A stretch of 5,775 bases of DNA from CAXDOZ01 sp963991145. GTDB taxonomy: Bacteria > Bacteroidota > Bacteroidia > Chitinophagales > JABDMM01. The stretch spans positions 1 through 5,775 of the forward strand of contig CAXDOZ010000138.1 of assembly GCA_963991145.1 (NCBI GenBank), read 5' to 3'. Positions 5,657 through 5,775 of this stretch are shown here, in pieces. Both the position numbers and the translations under genes were made by a program. Every line of letters starts with the position of its first letter. The stretch's first letter is position 1. The notes under the pieces were generated by a model that saw nothing but the letters and a program-made list of their open reading frames with translations, was not told the origin of the DNA and ran no database searches.

Positions 5657-5775
5657 CTAATCCGGAATGTATTCATCAATTATTGCCTGTCCGGGAGATA
5701 CGATTTCCAGCACCTCTTCTTTGAGCTTTGGATCTAAGTCTTCCCATTTCTTATTCCTGAGCGAAGGAAGATCCA
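5657..5775 (-). CDS. Unidentified protein, C-terminal 38 residues only
   Basis: An open frame enters from the right edge and stops at TAG (5659-5657). The visible C-terminus is charged and probably alpha-helical: it opens DLPSLRNKKWEDLDPK and ends SPGQAIIDEYIPD. The pattern of codons and hydrophobic spacing looks like a real soluble protein end rather than a random frame. I do not recognise the family. It is on the same strand as the DHCR24-like gene, 52 bases upstream of it, so it could be in the same transcript and may tell what pathway that enzyme serves. Confidence 0.6.
   Translation of the reverse strand, partial: DLPSLRNKKWEDLDPKLKEEVLEIVSPGQAIIDEYIPD

Overview
The window looks like a chromosomal piece of a Bacteroidota genome, most likely in or near the Cytophagales. 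Four things suggest this: exported proteins of the DUF4136, GIN-like (DUF2807) and MORN/YwqK types that are common in that phylum, relaxed lipoprotein signals, absence of clear Shine-Dalgarno sequences, and a Bacteroidota-type -7 box (TAnnTTTG) before the desaturase. The phylum is an inference from gene content and signals, not from a marker gene. All eight recognisable genes lie on the minus strand and are described in transcription order, from high to low coordinates. No tRNA, rRNA, CRISPR array, insertion sequence or phage gene is visible. No gene-free stretch exceeds about 180 bases.

Right part (5775 to 3077), lipid-modifying enzymes. The window opens with the last 38 codons of an unidentified gene (5657-5775). 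Next is a 532-residue membrane-anchored flavoprotein (4006-5604) that is strikingly similar over its whole length to eukaryotic delta24-sterol reductase (DHCR24). A 180-base spacer carries a -7 box and a strong leader hairpin. It is followed by a short three-histidine-box membrane fatty acid desaturase (3077-3826). One enzyme makes C=C bonds in acyl chains and the other is of a family that reduces C=C bonds in isoprenoid or acyl chains.

Middle part (3060 to 1680), exported proteins. A signal-peptide protein with a LolA-like look (2381-2998) has its start codon inside the 3' arm of a perfect 12-bp inverted repeat followed by nine T. A DUF4136 lipoprotein (1742-2308) follows and is closed by a good intrinsic terminator (1680-1713), whose T-tract touches the start codon of the next gene.

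Left part (1679 to 1), a tight three-gene run. It holds a MORN-repeat exported protein (1155-1679), a GIN-like lipoprotein (478-1134), and the first 158 codons of an FAD-dependent geranylgeranyl-reductase-family oxidoreductase (1-475) that appears to start at TTG, two bases after the preceding stop.

The points most worth a second look are the DHCR24-like gene beside a desaturase, and the repeated placement of RNA-hairpin-forming sequences directly at or just before start codons. Those structures were found by eye and no folding or homology search was run.
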